NCBI GenBank assembly: GCA_050949825.1
Contig: JBMNGL010000001.1
Location: 62,001-126,000, forward strand
Direction: 5' to 3'
Length of the DNA stretch: 64,000 bases
Origin: DTU019 sp050949825
GTDB lineage: Bacteria; Bacillota; Syntrophomonadia; Syntrophomonadales; Syntrophomonadaceae
Every line of letters begins with the position of its first letter. Within the stretch, counting starts at the first letter, position 1. The notes under the pieces were generated by a model that had not been told where the DNA came from, ran no database searches, and saw only the letters and a list, made by a program, of their open reading frames with translations. This document shows positions 8,946-16,329 of this stretch, piece by piece. Made by a program: the position numbers and the translations under genes.

Positions 8946-9095
8946 TTACTTAATTTCCTTATGAATCGTATGCGTATTGCAGAACCTGCAATACTTCTTT
9001 AATTCAATCTTTTCAGTATGTTTCTTTTTGTTCTTGGTGGTCGTATAATTGCGCTGCTTACACTCCGTGCAGGCCATGGTGATACCGACTCTCAC
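8946..9095 (-). CDS. rpmG: Large-subunit ribosomal protein L33 (zinc-binding form)
   Basis: 49 residues starting at GTG 9095 (MRVGITMACTECKQRNYTTT), 8 nt after GGAGGTG. Both zinc-ribbon pairs are present (ACTECK and YCRFCN), so this is the Cys-containing C+ paralogue. The stop is at 8946-8948, ten bases before secE. Confidence 0.96.
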   Translation of the reverse strand: MRVGITMACTECKQRNYTTTKNKKKHTEKIELKKYCRFCNTHTIHKEIK

Positions 9096-9137
9096 GCTGC
9101 TTGACACCTCCATCCTTGTACACAAAAATCCTAGAAT

Positions 9138-9166
9138 ACTCTATCACACTGCAACCGGGGTGTCAA
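9138..9166 (-). promoter_or_regulatory. Sigma-A-type promoter for rpmG-secE-nusG-rplKA
   Basis: Minus-strand TTGACA (9161-9166) and TAGAGT (9138-9143) with a 17-bp spacer, ~43 bp upstream of rpmG and downstream of the tuf terminator hairpin. The -35 is perfect and the -10 matches 4 of 6. Confidence 0.6.
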
Positions 9167-9192
9167 TGATGCCCATCCTGCATAGAAATGAC

Positions 9193-9213
9193 AACAGGGG
9201 ATCCTCCCCTGTT
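9193..9213 (-). terminator. Terminator-like hairpin after tuf
   Basis: Perfect 9-bp stem AACAGGGGA/TCCCCTGTT with a 3-nt loop, between tuf and the rpmG promoter. The following minus-strand bases (GTCATTTC) form only a weak U-tract, so termination efficiency is uncertain. Confidence 0.5.
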
Positions 9214-9422
9214 GGTTTGATCATAACTCTACTGCAAAGAATATCTATTATGTATTTGACCTGATAATTGGACACAGATTAACGCTGACCCTTTGGGCGC
9301 AGATGTACGCTGATATTATCATAAATCAAATCATAATAAATCAATAAATCAGCGTCAATAAATCTTCGCACCTGTTGTTTCACCATTTTCATCGGTGGCT
9401 GTGATCTCTCGTACTATGGGGA
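9214..9422 (-). repeat. tuf downstream intergenic DNA with a degenerate dispersed repeat
   Basis: About 210 bp without a gene between the tuf stop and its terminator hairpin. On the minus strand it contains TTTATTGACGCTGATTTATT, an AT-rich run of GATTTATGA-like repeats, then CAGCGTACATCTGCGCCC and CAGCGTTAATCTGTGTCC. Related wording (CAGTGGTAATCTGCGTCGCG on minus) recurs near 13190-13217. I read this as a dispersed intergenic repeat of unknown function. Confidence 0.45.
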
Positions 9423-10622
9423 TTAGTTAATTGACGTTACCACGCCGGCGCCTACAGTTCTGCCGCCCTCACGGATGGCGAAACGCAGTCCCTGCTCGAT
9501 GGCGATGGGAGTGATCAGTTCAATGGCCATTTGCACATTGTCACCCGGCATTACCATCTCTACTCCCTCTGGCAATTCGATGACTCCGGTTACATCAGTG
9601 GTTCTAAAGTAGAACTGCGGCCGGTAGCCTCCGAAAAATGGAGTGTGGCGTCCACCTTCTTCTTTGGTTAATACATAGACTTCGGCATTGAATTTGGTCA
9701 GGGGCTTGATGCTCCCCGGCTTGGCCAATACCATGCCTCTTTCCACTTCTTTGCGGTCTACGCCCCTGAGTAAGGTCCCGATGTTGTCTCCGGCTTGCGC
9801 ATAGTCCAATAGTTTCCTGAACATTTCTACTCCGGTGCATACCGTCTTTCTGATCTCATCGCGCATCCCAACGATTTCTACTTCGTCTCCCACTTTGACC
9901 TGGCCGCGCTCCACACGACCCGTGGTGACGGTGCCTCTGCCAGTGATGGTGAATACGTCTTCAATCGGCATCAAAAAGGGTTTGTCTACCGCCCTTTCCG
10001 GCAGCGGGATGTAGCTGTCAACCGCATCCATCAGTTCCCAGATGCGTCCGCACCACTGGCACTCCCGGTCGCCGCAGCCGCATTCCAGGGCTTTTAAGGC
10101 CGAGCCTTTGAGAACCGGTATGTCATCTCCCGGAAATTCATAGAAGCTTAACAGTTCCCGTACTTCCATGTCGACCAGTTCCAGCAGTTCTTCATCATCA
10201 ACCATATCGGTTTTATTCATGAAGACTACGATGTAGGGCACTTCCACCTGTCTGGACAAGAGGATATGCTCCCGGGTCTGCGGCATGGGGCCGTCAGCCG
10301 CCGATACCACCAGTATGGCGCCGTCCATCTGCGCTGCTCCGGTGATCATATTCTTGATGTAGTCGGCATGACCCGGACAGTCCACATGGGCGTAATGCCT
10401 GTTCTCGGTCTGATACTCCACATGAGAGGTGTTTATGGTTATGCCTCTTTCCTTTTCCTCCGGCGCTTTGTCTATGTCAGCATACGACGTCGCTGTTGCT
10501 CCCCCGACCTTGGACAATACCAGGGTAATTGCCGCCGTTAATGTTGTCTTGCCATGGTCAATGTGTCCGATGGTCCCGATGTTTAAATGGGGTTTCGTCC
10601 TTTCGTATTTAGCCTTTGCCAT
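9423..10622 (-). CDS. tuf: Translation elongation factor Tu
   Basis: GTPase delivering aminoacyl-tRNA to the ribosome. 399 residues from ATG 10622 (MAKAKYERTKPHLNIGTIGH), with AAAGGTGAG upstream. G1 (GHIDHGKT), G3 (DCPGHADY) and G4 (NKTD) motifs are intact, as are domain II (FTITGRGTVTTGRVERGQVK) and III. Residues 181-191 hold an unusual Cys-rich insert, ECGCGDRECQWCG, where most EF-Tu have a Cys-free loop; I recall it from several clostridial lineages. It is the last gene of a Thr-Tyr-fMet-Thr-Met tRNA cluster. Confidence 0.98.
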   Translation of the reverse strand: MAKAKYERTKPHLNIGTIGHIDHGKTTLTAAITLVLSKVGGATATSYADIDKAPEEKERGITINTSHVEYQTENRHYAHVDCPGHADYIKNMITGAAQMDGAILVVSAADGPMPQTREHILLSRQVEVPYIVVFMNKTDMVDDEELLELVDMEVRELLSFYEFPGDDIPVLKGSALKALECGCGDRECQWCGRIWELMDAVDSYIPLPERAVDKPFLMPIEDVFTITGRGTVTTGRVERGQVKVGDEVEIVGMRDEIRKTVCTGVEMFRKLLDYAQAGDNIGTLLRGVDRKEVERGMVLAKPGSIKPLTKFNAEVYVLTKEEGGRHTPFFGGYRPQFYFRTTDVTGVIELPEGVEMVMPGDNVQMAIELITPIAIEQGLRFAIREGGRTVGAGVVTSIN

Positions 10623-10714
10623 CTGTTCTCTCACCTTTCCCCTTTCGTGTTTTGGGTCTTAGCATATAAAACCAGCCAACAATATTTTACCCAATAAGTA
10701 AATAAAATAAAAGA

Positions 10715-10733
10715 AGTGAGAGAAACTCCCACT
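10715..10733 (-). terminator. Possible terminator/attenuator between tRNA-Met and tuf
   Basis: On the minus strand AGTGGGA pairs with TCTCACT (7 bp, one G-U) around a 5-nt loop, followed by TCTTTTATTTTATTTAC. It would end or attenuate the tRNA transcript before tuf. I see no strong separate tuf promoter after it, so partial read-through is plausible. Confidence 0.5.
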
Positions 10734-10748
10734 CCAGTGTCTGTCAAA

Positions 10749-10825
10749 TGGTAGCGGCGAAGGGATTTGAACCCCTGACACTACGGGTATGAACCGTATG
10801 CTCTAGCCAGCTGAGCTACGCCGCC
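10749..10825 (-). tRNA. tRNA-Met(CAT), elongator
   Basis: 77 nt including encoded CCA. Acceptor GGCGGCG/CGCCGCT (one G-U), anticodon loop TTCATAC, T-loop TTCAAAT. It closely matches the elongator tRNA-Met of Bacillus as I remember it, rather than the lysidine-modified tRNA-Ile(CAT). Last tRNA before tuf. Confidence 0.95.
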
Positions 10826-10829
10826 ATGG

Positions 10830-10905
10830 TGGAGCCCTTAACCGGACTTGAACCGGTGACCTCATCCTTACCAAGGATGCGCTCTGCCGACTGAGCTATA
10901 AGGGC
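10830..10905 (-). tRNA. tRNA-Thr(GGT)
   Basis: 76 nt with encoded CCA. Acceptor GCCCTTA/TAAGGGC, anticodon stem CATCC/GGATG with loop TTGGTAA, T-arm CCGG TTCAAGT CCGG. Only four bases separate it from tRNA-Met. Confidence 0.97.
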
Positions 10906-10907
10906 CT

Positions 10908-11118
10908 GGTTGCCCCCTGCGGGGACCACTGATTATAGTTCCCTTCGGGATAATTGTTATGGTTGCCCCCTGCGGGGACCACTGATTATAATTCCCTTCG
11001 GGATAATTGTTATGGTTGCCCCCTGCGGGGACCACTGATTATAATTCCCTTCGGGATAATTGTTATGGTTGCCCCCTACGGGGACCACTGATTATAGTTC
11101 CCTTCGGGATAATTGTTA

Positions 11119-11119
<1 letters not shown>
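10908..11119 (-). repeat. 53-bp unit repeated four times in tandem inside the tRNA operon
   Basis: Units at 10908-10960, 10961-11013, 11014-11066 and 11067-11119 differ only at single positions (a g/a change in units 1 and 4 versus 2 and 3, and a g/a change in unit 4). Each carries two small hairpins on the plus strand: CCCC-TGC-GGGG (ACG in unit 4) and TCCC-TTC-GGGA. On the transcribed minus strand every unit junction contains GCAACCA, the same seven bases that end the upstream tRNA-fMet, and the array abuts that tRNA's CCA end. No open reading frame of note. Confidence 0.95.
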
Positions 11120-11194
<75 letters not shown>

Positions 11195-11200
11195 TTGTCA

Positions 11201-11285
11201 TGGTGGAGGGAGAAGGATTCGAACCTTCGAAGGCTGAGCCAACAGATTTACAGTCTGCCCCCTTTGGCCGCTTGGGTATCCCTCC
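11201..11285 (-). tRNA. tRNA-Tyr(GTA)
   Basis: 85 nt class II tRNA with a long variable arm. Acceptor GGAGGGA/TCTCCCTCC end, anticodon loop CTGTAAA (anticodon GTA), T-loop TTCGAAT, CCA encoded. Located between tRNA-Thr(TGT) and tRNA-fMet. Confidence 0.97.
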
Positions 11286-11295
11286 ATGTTATTCG

Positions 11296-11370
11296 TGGAG
11301 CCGAGCACAGGATTTGAACCCGCAACCTGCTGATTACAAATCAGCTGCTCTACCATTGAGCTAGCTCGGC
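11296..11370 (-). tRNA. tRNA-Thr(TGT)
   Basis: 75 nt with encoded CCA. Acceptor GCCGAGC/GCTCGGC, anticodon stem CTGAT/ATCAG with loop TTGTA (anticodon TGT), T-loop TTCAAAT. First gene of the tRNA-tuf operon, 13 bp after the -10 element. Confidence 0.97.
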
Positions 11371-11382
11371 TCAGCAAATAAT

Positions 11383-11411
11383 ATTCTAAACGCTGAGCCG
11401 GGCAAAGTCAA
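11383..11411 (-). promoter_or_regulatory. Sigma-A-type promoter of the tRNA(-tuf) operon
   Basis: Minus-strand TTGACT (11406-11411) and TAGAAT (11383-11388), 17-bp spacer, placing the start about at the first tRNA. A perfect 9-bp inverted repeat CGGCTCAGC/GCTGAGCCG (11367-11375 and 11392-11400) brackets the -10. A parS palindrome begins two bases upstream of the -35. Confidence 0.75.
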
Positions 11412-11412
11412 T

Positions 11413-11428
11413 AGTTTCACGTGAAACC
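11413..11428. promoter_or_regulatory. parS: parS site (ParB/Spo0J binding palindrome)
   Basis: The core GTTTCACGTGAAAC (11414-11427) is a perfect 14-bp palindrome and matches the Firmicute parS consensus TGTTNCACGTGAAACA at 14 of 16 positions; only the outermost base on each side differs. parS sites cluster around oriC and load ParB for chromosome segregation. It lies between sigH and the tRNA operon promoter, in non-coding DNA. Confidence 0.88.
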
Positions 11429-11481
11429 ATATTCAATTTTATTGCAAACCACAGGGTATCGGGCCAATGAGGCTTGTCAGA

Positions 11482-12132
11482 CTAGATTTCACCGCGATCA
11501 TCAAGGTATTTTTCCAGCTTGCGCTTTACCCTCTGCAGGGCATTGTCAATCGATTTGACATGCCTTTTTAAATCGACCGCGATCTCTTGATAGGATTTGC
11601 CTTCCAGGTAGGCCATTAACACCTTCCATTCCAGAGAACTCAATATTTCACCCATTTTTCTCTCAATGAAGATGAATTCTTCCCTGCTGATAATAATCTC
11701 CTCGGGATTGGTAATCCGCGTGGTGGAAAGGATATCAATCAGGGTACGGTCGGATTCCTCATCGTATACCGGTTTATTCAACGATACATAAGAGTTCAAG
11801 GGAATGTGTTTCTGTCGGGTGGCAGTTTTGATCGCTGTAATAATCTGGCGGGTTATGCATAACTCTGCAAAAGCCCTGAATGAAGTCAGTTTATCCAGTT
11901 TATAGTCCCGGATCGCTTTGAAAAGACCTATCATGCCTTCCTGAATGATATCTTCTTTATCTGCGCCAATCAGAAAGTAAGATCTGGCCTTGGCGCGTAC
12001 AAAATTCTTGTACTTGTCTACCAGGAATTCGACCGCAAATTGGTCCCCTTGCTGGGCCAATTCCACGATATCTTCGTCAGGCATATCGGCATAGGTTAGT
12101 AAATACTGTTTCGCAGCGACGGAATTAGGCAT
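11482..12132 (-). CDS. sigH: RNA polymerase sigma-H factor (Spo0H)
   Basis: Alternative sigma factor for the transition state and start of sporulation. 216 residues from ATG 12132 (MPNSVAAKQYLLTYADMPDE), behind TGGAGGCGATAG. Region 2 (GADKEDIIQEGMIGLFKAIR; SFRAFAELCITRQIITAIKT) and region 4 with a helix-turn-helix (LEGKSYQEIAVDLKRHVKSI) are present. It has its own predicted promoter (12199-12227). The NYN nuclease gene often found between rlmB and sigH is absent here. Confidence 0.96.
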   Translation of the reverse strand: MPNSVAAKQYLLTYADMPDEDIVELAQQGDQFAVEFLVDKYKNFVRAKARSYFLIGADKEDIIQEGMIGLFKAIRDYKLDKLTSFRAFAELCITRQIITAIKTATRQKHIPLNSYVSLNKPVYDEESDRTLIDILSTTRITNPEEIIISREEFIFIERKMGEILSSLEWKVLMAYLEGKSYQEIAVDLKRHVKSIDNALQRVKRKLEKYLDDRGEI

Positions 12133-12198
12133 TCTATCGCCTCCATTAGTAGTTATGGGCACCCGCAAATCAAAAAAGCTTAATTATGACGCATATTT

Positions 12199-12227
12199 AT
12201 TATAGCCAGTCCTTGGGGCATCGTCAA
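12199..12227 (-). promoter_or_regulatory. Sigma-A-type promoter of sigH
   Basis: Minus-strand TTGACG (12222-12227) and a perfect TATAAT (12199-12204), spacer 17 bp, about 65 bp before the sigH start codon. Placed in the gap after rlmB, it makes sigH independently transcribed. Confidence 0.75.
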
Positions 12228-12278
12228 GGCACACACTTGGGGTGTTTGCCATATTTTCCCACATATTTCTAGGATTTT

Positions 12279-13028
12279 TTATCTTTCGCCCGGTGAATGA
12301 TCTCGCCGACGAATAACTTCATACAGGATCAAGGCCGCTGCCACTGAAGCATTCAAAGAATTAATCACGCCATACATTGGAATCTTGAGCAGCAGGTCGC
12401 ACTGTTCGCGCACCAGGCGCCGCATTCCCTTGCCTTCTCCCCCTACTACGACCACCGCCGGCAGAGGTATGGCCGTCTGGTAATAATATGCCGGGGCATC
12501 GGCTTCAGCCCCAATCACCCACATACCTTCCCTCTTGAGCAGTTTAAGGGTATTGACCAGGTTGGTCTCCCGGGCAATGAGCATATGTTCTACCGCCCCG
12601 GCGGAACTGCGCACCGCATATTCGTTAATCTCGACAGCATTGTGCCGGGGGATGATAATCCCGTGTACACCAACACATTCTGCGGTGCGGATAATCGCTC
12701 CCAGGTTGCGCGCATCCTCCACACCATCCAGGGCCAACAACAAGGGATCCTGCCCCTTTATCCGGGCCAGATCGAGAATGTCCTCCAGACTGGCATAGGG
12801 GTACTGGTCTACTGTAGCCACAATGCCTTGATGATTTCCCAGGGTGTACATATGATCCAGGCGCCGCTTTTCCACGGTTTGTACAAAAATCCCTTTGCCC
12901 CGGGCTAATTTGATTAAATCGGTAATCCGCTTGCCCTGGCGGCCTTCCTGAACATAGATCTTGTGTATCTTGCGGCGGCCTTGCAGGGCTTCCATAATGC
13001 TGTTGATGCCGACCAGCTTTTCCTTCAT
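12279..13028 (-). CDS. rlmB: 23S rRNA 2'-O-ribose methyltransferase, TrmH/SpoU family
   Basis: SAM-dependent SPOUT methyltransferase, likely modifying 23S rRNA. N-terminal substrate-binding domain (KLVGINSIMEALQGRRKIHK) and C-terminal trefoil-knot domain with LLALDGVEDARNLGAIIRTA (motif 1), VVVVGGEGKGMRRLVREQCD (motif 2) and IPMYGVINSLNASVAAALIL (motif 3). About 249 residues from ATG 13028; an in-frame start eight codons earlier is possible but lacks a better ribosome site. In the cysS-mrnC-thyX-rlmB order common in Firmicutes. Exact target base is inference. Confidence 0.9.
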   Translation of the reverse strand: MKEKLVGINSIMEALQGRRKIHKIYVQEGRQGKRITDLIKLARGKGIFVQTVEKRRLDHMYTLGNHQGIVATVDQYPYASLEDILDLARIKGQDPLLLALDGVEDARNLGAIIRTAECVGVHGIIIPRHNAVEINEYAVRSSAGAVEHMLIARETNLVNTLKLLKREGMWVIGAEADAPAYYYQTAIPLPAVVVVGGEGKGMRRLVREQCDLLLKIPMYGVINSLNASVAAALILYEVIRRRDHSPGER

Positions 13029-13256
13029 AAGACCTGCCCCCTTCCTTCCCATGTTAACCTTTAAGCCTGCCGCAATGCAAACCGGAACAGCCGGGTAAAC
13101 AACAGGGGGGACAACAGATCGTCAAGTCATTGCTCCGAGGCGTAAGCTGGTAAGAAGAAAATGACGTTTCCACTGCGAAAAGTAATAATTACGCGACGCA
13201 GATTACCACTGATTTGAAAAAAGATTCACCCTGTCCCATGGCGCTAACTCATTTTG
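13029..13256. repeat. rlmB-thyX spacer with two dispersed-repeat fragments
   Basis: No gene seen. At 13102-13135 it contains ACAGGGGGGAC then GTCAAGTCATTGCTC, which resembles 30213-30252 (ACAGGGGGGGAC ... GTCAAGTCGCTGCTC). At 13192-13215 it contains GCGACGCAGATTACCACTGA, related to the repeat beside tuf. Confidence 0.45.
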
Positions 13257-13958
13257 CTATTGCGGGGTCAGGGGAAAAAACAGGTCATCGGTGGGAATAA
13301 TCTTTGCATAATGCTGGGTCGGAAATTTGCGATCATAAGGAATATCTACAAAGAGCACCGGGAGGTGTGATTGGAAATGCAATAACAACGGAATTGCAAC
13401 CTGGCGCATCTGGGGGTGAGCGGCCGCATCGCAGCGCAAACGGAAGAAATGACGCCATTCGCGGATGTTATAGGTGACAACTATTTCTGTTTTGAGGGAA
13501 TTGGGAAGTATTGACCTGGCTTCCTGAGCGGTGCGGCCCATATCCAATAAGGCCATATAGTTTTTCTCTGCCCGTAAACAGGACTCCAGCCATAATTGGT
13601 AAGCCGCCTGGTCCTCGGCAAAGAAAAATGGCTCAATGACTGTGATCTCGCTGCCGAATTTGTTCTGGTTATAGCGGCAATAACGGGTGCTCTCCTGGGA
13701 ATAAGCTGCTCCTACGCGGTGCCGCACCAGTTCATGCGATACACCCCGGTCTATGACCAGCATAACCGTTACCTTTTCATGCTCCACAATCGATTCATGC
13801 CCACTCCTGAGGATGCGTTTCAGAAAATTGGGGTCTCCCTCCGCTGCCATTCTATCCTCTGATTTATAGCAGACCCGGGCGTATCTTTCCAACCGCTTTA
13901 AAAGGTTTATGTTAAAGGCATCCTGCGGGAACAGCACCTGCGGTTTAACTATGAGCAA
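13257..13958 (-). CDS. thyX: Flavin-dependent thymidylate synthase
   Basis: Makes dTMP from dUMP using FAD, NAD(P)H and methylene-THF. 233 residues with the ThyX signature RHRVGAAYSQESTRY at residues 79-93, an N-terminal VCYKSEDRMA segment, and SGHESIVEHEKVTVMLVIDR. The C-terminal part has LPNSLKTEIVVTYNIREWRH. TTG start at 13958 behind AGAGGAAG. Lies between mrnC and rlmB. Presence of ThyX often means the genome lacks ThyA (inference). Confidence 0.95.
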   Translation of the reverse strand: MLIVKPQVLFPQDAFNINLLKRLERYARVCYKSEDRMAAEGDPNFLKRILRSGHESIVEHEKVTVMLVIDRGVSHELVRHRVGAAYSQESTRYCRYNQNKFGSEITVIEPFFFAEDQAAYQLWLESCLRAEKNYMALLDMGRTAQEARSILPNSLKTEIVVTYNIREWRHFFRLRCDAAAHPQMRQVAIPLLLHFQSHLPVLFVDIPYDRKFPTQHYAKIIPTDDLFFPLTPQ

Positions 13959-14324
13959 AGTAATCTTCCTCTCTATTTTTGGTTTTCAAATCCTGATTCC
14001 CTGCGAAAACAAAAAATGATTAAATCCGTTTGACGCAGCAGGGCAGAAAACCCTGCGAGATTCGCCTGGTTCAGGATGATAACAGCGGGCTACTGCCATC
14101 CTGGGCCACTGTTACTGCCGTTCGAGCGCAGACTCCTGTCATTGCTATAAAAGTTCCTGTTTTTGTCATGCCTTAAGGGCAACGCCCGATGGATCTTTCG
14201 CGCAGCGAACAACCCTTGGGAAAGATCCTTCGCTCCGCTTAAGGATGATAGTGTTCGCTGCGCTCGCAAAATAGAGCGAGTGGGTGCCTTTTCACATGAC
14301 CCGGCTCCTCCATTTAGTGCACCG
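13959..14324. repeat. thyX-mrnC spacer with palindromic dispersed repeats
   Basis: About 365 bp with no convincing gene. At 14164-14195 lies a 32-bp block (starts TGTCATGCCTTAAGGGC) whose inverted copy with two mismatches is at 17410-17441. Nearby AAAGATCCTTCGCTCCGC then TTAAGGATGATAG and TTCGCTGCGCTCGC are typical of intergenic GC-rich palindromic elements. The overlapping reading frames here are low-complexity and are not called. Confidence 0.6.
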
Positions 14325-14741
14325 TCAACCGTCACCCCCGGCAGAGGGTGGCAGATCCAGGTGCAGAGCGCGTTCGGCCAGGTACTGCAGGCGTTTCTCA
14401 TCGCCTTTGAGGTATAAATATCCTAAGACCGCTTCAAACCCCGTACTCATTCGGTAATCGGTCATATCGGCATGGCGGGGCGGAGTGAGCTTGGCATTTC
14501 TGCCCCGTCTGAAAACATCCTGTTCAGCTTCATTTAGTTCAGAATGCAGTTCTTGTACCATTTTGGCCTGACTGGCAGCCTTGACCCGCGCCACCGTGTC
14601 CAGGTGCAGATCTTTGACCTTGCGGTTGCCCAGGGCCACCAAACGGGATCTGACCATTAACTCAAACACCGCATCACCGATAAATGCCAGGACAATGGCC
14701 GAGTATTGTCTCAATTCATTTTCATCCATCGCTTCAGGCAT
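14325..14741 (-). CDS. mrnC: Mini-ribonuclease III
   Basis: RNase III catalytic domain without a dsRNA-binding domain; in Bacillus it matures 23S rRNA. The nuclease signature is YSAIVLAFIGDAVFELMVRS, with the second acidic cluster around TGFEAVLGYLYLKGDEKRLQ. About 138 residues. The start is uncertain: ATG 14741 has GGAAA 8 nt upstream, while ATG 14729 and TTG 14747 are in frame. It overlaps the end of cysS by a few bases, implying translational coupling. Confidence 0.93.
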   Translation of the reverse strand: MPEAMDENELRQYSAIVLAFIGDAVFELMVRSRLVALGNRKVKDLHLDTVARVKAASQAKMVQELHSELNEAEQDVFRRGRNAKLTPPRHADMTDYRMSTGFEAVLGYLYLKGDEKRLQYLAERALHLDLPPSAGGDG

Positions 14742-16329
14742 CAGCAAGTTTCCAACGCACTCCTTCTCGGGTATCCTCCAGGATCACTCCTGCTTCCTGG
14801 AGTTGGTCGCGAATCATATCCGCCTTGTCAAAGACCCGCTTCTTCTTAAAGACAGAGCGCAAATCGATTAAATGATCAACCAGTGGCTTGAGTTCGGGGG
14901 GGGTCTCATAGCGAAAGCGGCTGTGCTCCTGGCTGTCTTCCACCTGAACCGCCATCTCATTAAAGATAGCGCGGATTTGATCCGCCAGGGCAAAATCCTT
15001 CTCCGCCCGGGCCTGAGCGCGCAATCCGGCCAGAAGTTGCAAGACCTGGTCCACTACTTCGCCAGGCTCTTGCTGCCGGGCGGCAAAGATGCCCAGGATA
15101 TTGCCCAGTTCAGAGAAAATCAGGCGGGACTGCCCGACTGCAGCCTGCTGGGCAGGGTTGCTTCTGTCTGCCTCGGCTACATAGCTGTTAATAAGGTGGG
15201 ACATCTCAAAGAGATGGCCTATGGCCCGGGCAGTATTAAAATCATCTTCCATGGCCTCGGTAAAATTAGCCTGCAAACCCTGCAGAGATTGTATAAAGGC
15301 AGCATCCTGCCCGGTCAGGGTTGTTCCCGCCGCAGCACCAGCTTCTCCAAACTCATCAGCCAGCCGCAGGGTGGTCTTGAGCCTCCCCAGGGCTTTGCGC
15401 GCCTCTTCCAGCTTGCCGTCATCAAAGTCCAGGGGGCTGCGATAATGGGTGCTTATGAGGTAAAAACGCACCACATCAGCCGGGTAGCGGGCCAGGATAT
15501 CCCGCAGAATGAAGAAATTGCCCAGGGATTTGGACATTTTCTCATTGTTTACGGTGATGAAGCCATTATGCATCCAGTAACGGACAAACGGCTTACCGGT
15601 TAAAGCCTCAGCCTGAGCGATCTCATTTTCATGATGGGGGAAGATCAGGTCGTTGCCTCCCCCATGTATATCAAAGCTTTCTCCCAGATACTTGGTCGAC
15701 ATCACCGAGCATTCTATATGCCAACCGGGGCGCCCCGGTCCCCAGGGACTGTCCCAGGACGGTTCTCCAGCCTTGGCCGTTTTCCATAGAGCAAAATCAA
15801 CCGCATTCTCCTTGCGTTCATCTACTTCTACCCTGGCACCGGCCAGCATGTCTTCCAGTGAGCGGCCTGATAGTTTGCCATACTCCGGGAAAGCGGCTAC
15901 GCGATAATAGACATCACCGTTTATCTGGTAAGCATAGCCTTTTTCAATCAGAAGCTTAACCGCCTCGATAATTTCCGCCATATGCTGGCTGACCTGAGGG
16001 TGGACATCAGCCCGCAGTATGTTTAAGGCATCTGCATCCTCAAAATAGGCATCGATATATTTCTGGGCCAGAGCCAGGGGATCAATGCCTTCTTGCTGAG
16101 CACGATTGATTATCTTGTCGTCAACATCGGTGAAGTTCTGCACATAGGTGACCTGATAGCCGCGATAAGCCAGGTATCTTCTTACCGTATCGAAAACCAC
16201 CAGCGGTCTGGCATTGCCCAGGTGAATATAATTATAAGTGGTAGGACCGCAGACATACATTTTTACCTTATGCGGTTCCCGTGTTTGCAACTTTTCCTTT
16301 CGGGTGCCGAGCGTATTGTAAAGCCGCAT
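14734..16329 (-). CDS. cysS: Cysteinyl-tRNA synthetase
   Basis: Class I aaRS, 531 residues, slightly longer than average. HIGH-type motif IHLGNARP near residue 36, zinc ligands in MYVCGPTT, WHIECSVMS and FPHHENE, and KMSKS in NNEKMSKSLGNF. The C-terminal helical domain is complete. ATG 16329 is preceded by AAGGAGA inside the cysE reading frame, so the two genes overlap by 62 bp. It shares the cysteine T-box leader with cysE. Confidence 0.97.
   Translation of the reverse strand: MRLYNTLGTRKEKLQTREPHKVKMYVCGPTTYNYIHLGNARPLVVFDTVRRYLAYRGYQVTYVQNFTDVDDKIINRAQQEGIDPLALAQKYIDAYFEDADALNILRADVHPQVSQHMAEIIEAVKLLIEKGYAYQINGDVYYRVAAFPEYGKLSGRSLEDMLAGARVEVDERKENAVDFALWKTAKAGEPSWDSPWGPGRPGWHIECSVMSTKYLGESFDIHGGGNDLIFPHHENEIAQAEALTGKPFVRYWMHNGFITVNNEKMSKSLGNFFILRDILARYPADVVRFYLISTHYRSPLDFDDGKLEEARKALGRLKTTLRLADEFGEAGAAAGTTLTGQDAAFIQSLQGLQANFTEAMEDDFNTARAIGHLFEMSHLINSYVAEADRSNPAQQAAVGQSRLIFSELGNILGIFAARQQEPGEVVDQVLQLLAGLRAQARAEKDFALADQIRAIFNEMAVQVEDSQEHSRFRYETPPELKPLVDHLIDLRSVFKKKRVFDKADMIRDQLQEAGVILEDTREGVRWKLADA

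Noticed and set aside
10749..10825. tRNA-Ile(CAT) instead of elongator Met
   Set aside because: Acceptor and anticodon-stem sequence match elongator tRNA-Met, not the tRNA-Ile2 pattern.
14090..14401. 103-residue minus frame before thyX
   Set aside because: Overlaps mrnC in another frame and runs through palindromic repeats.
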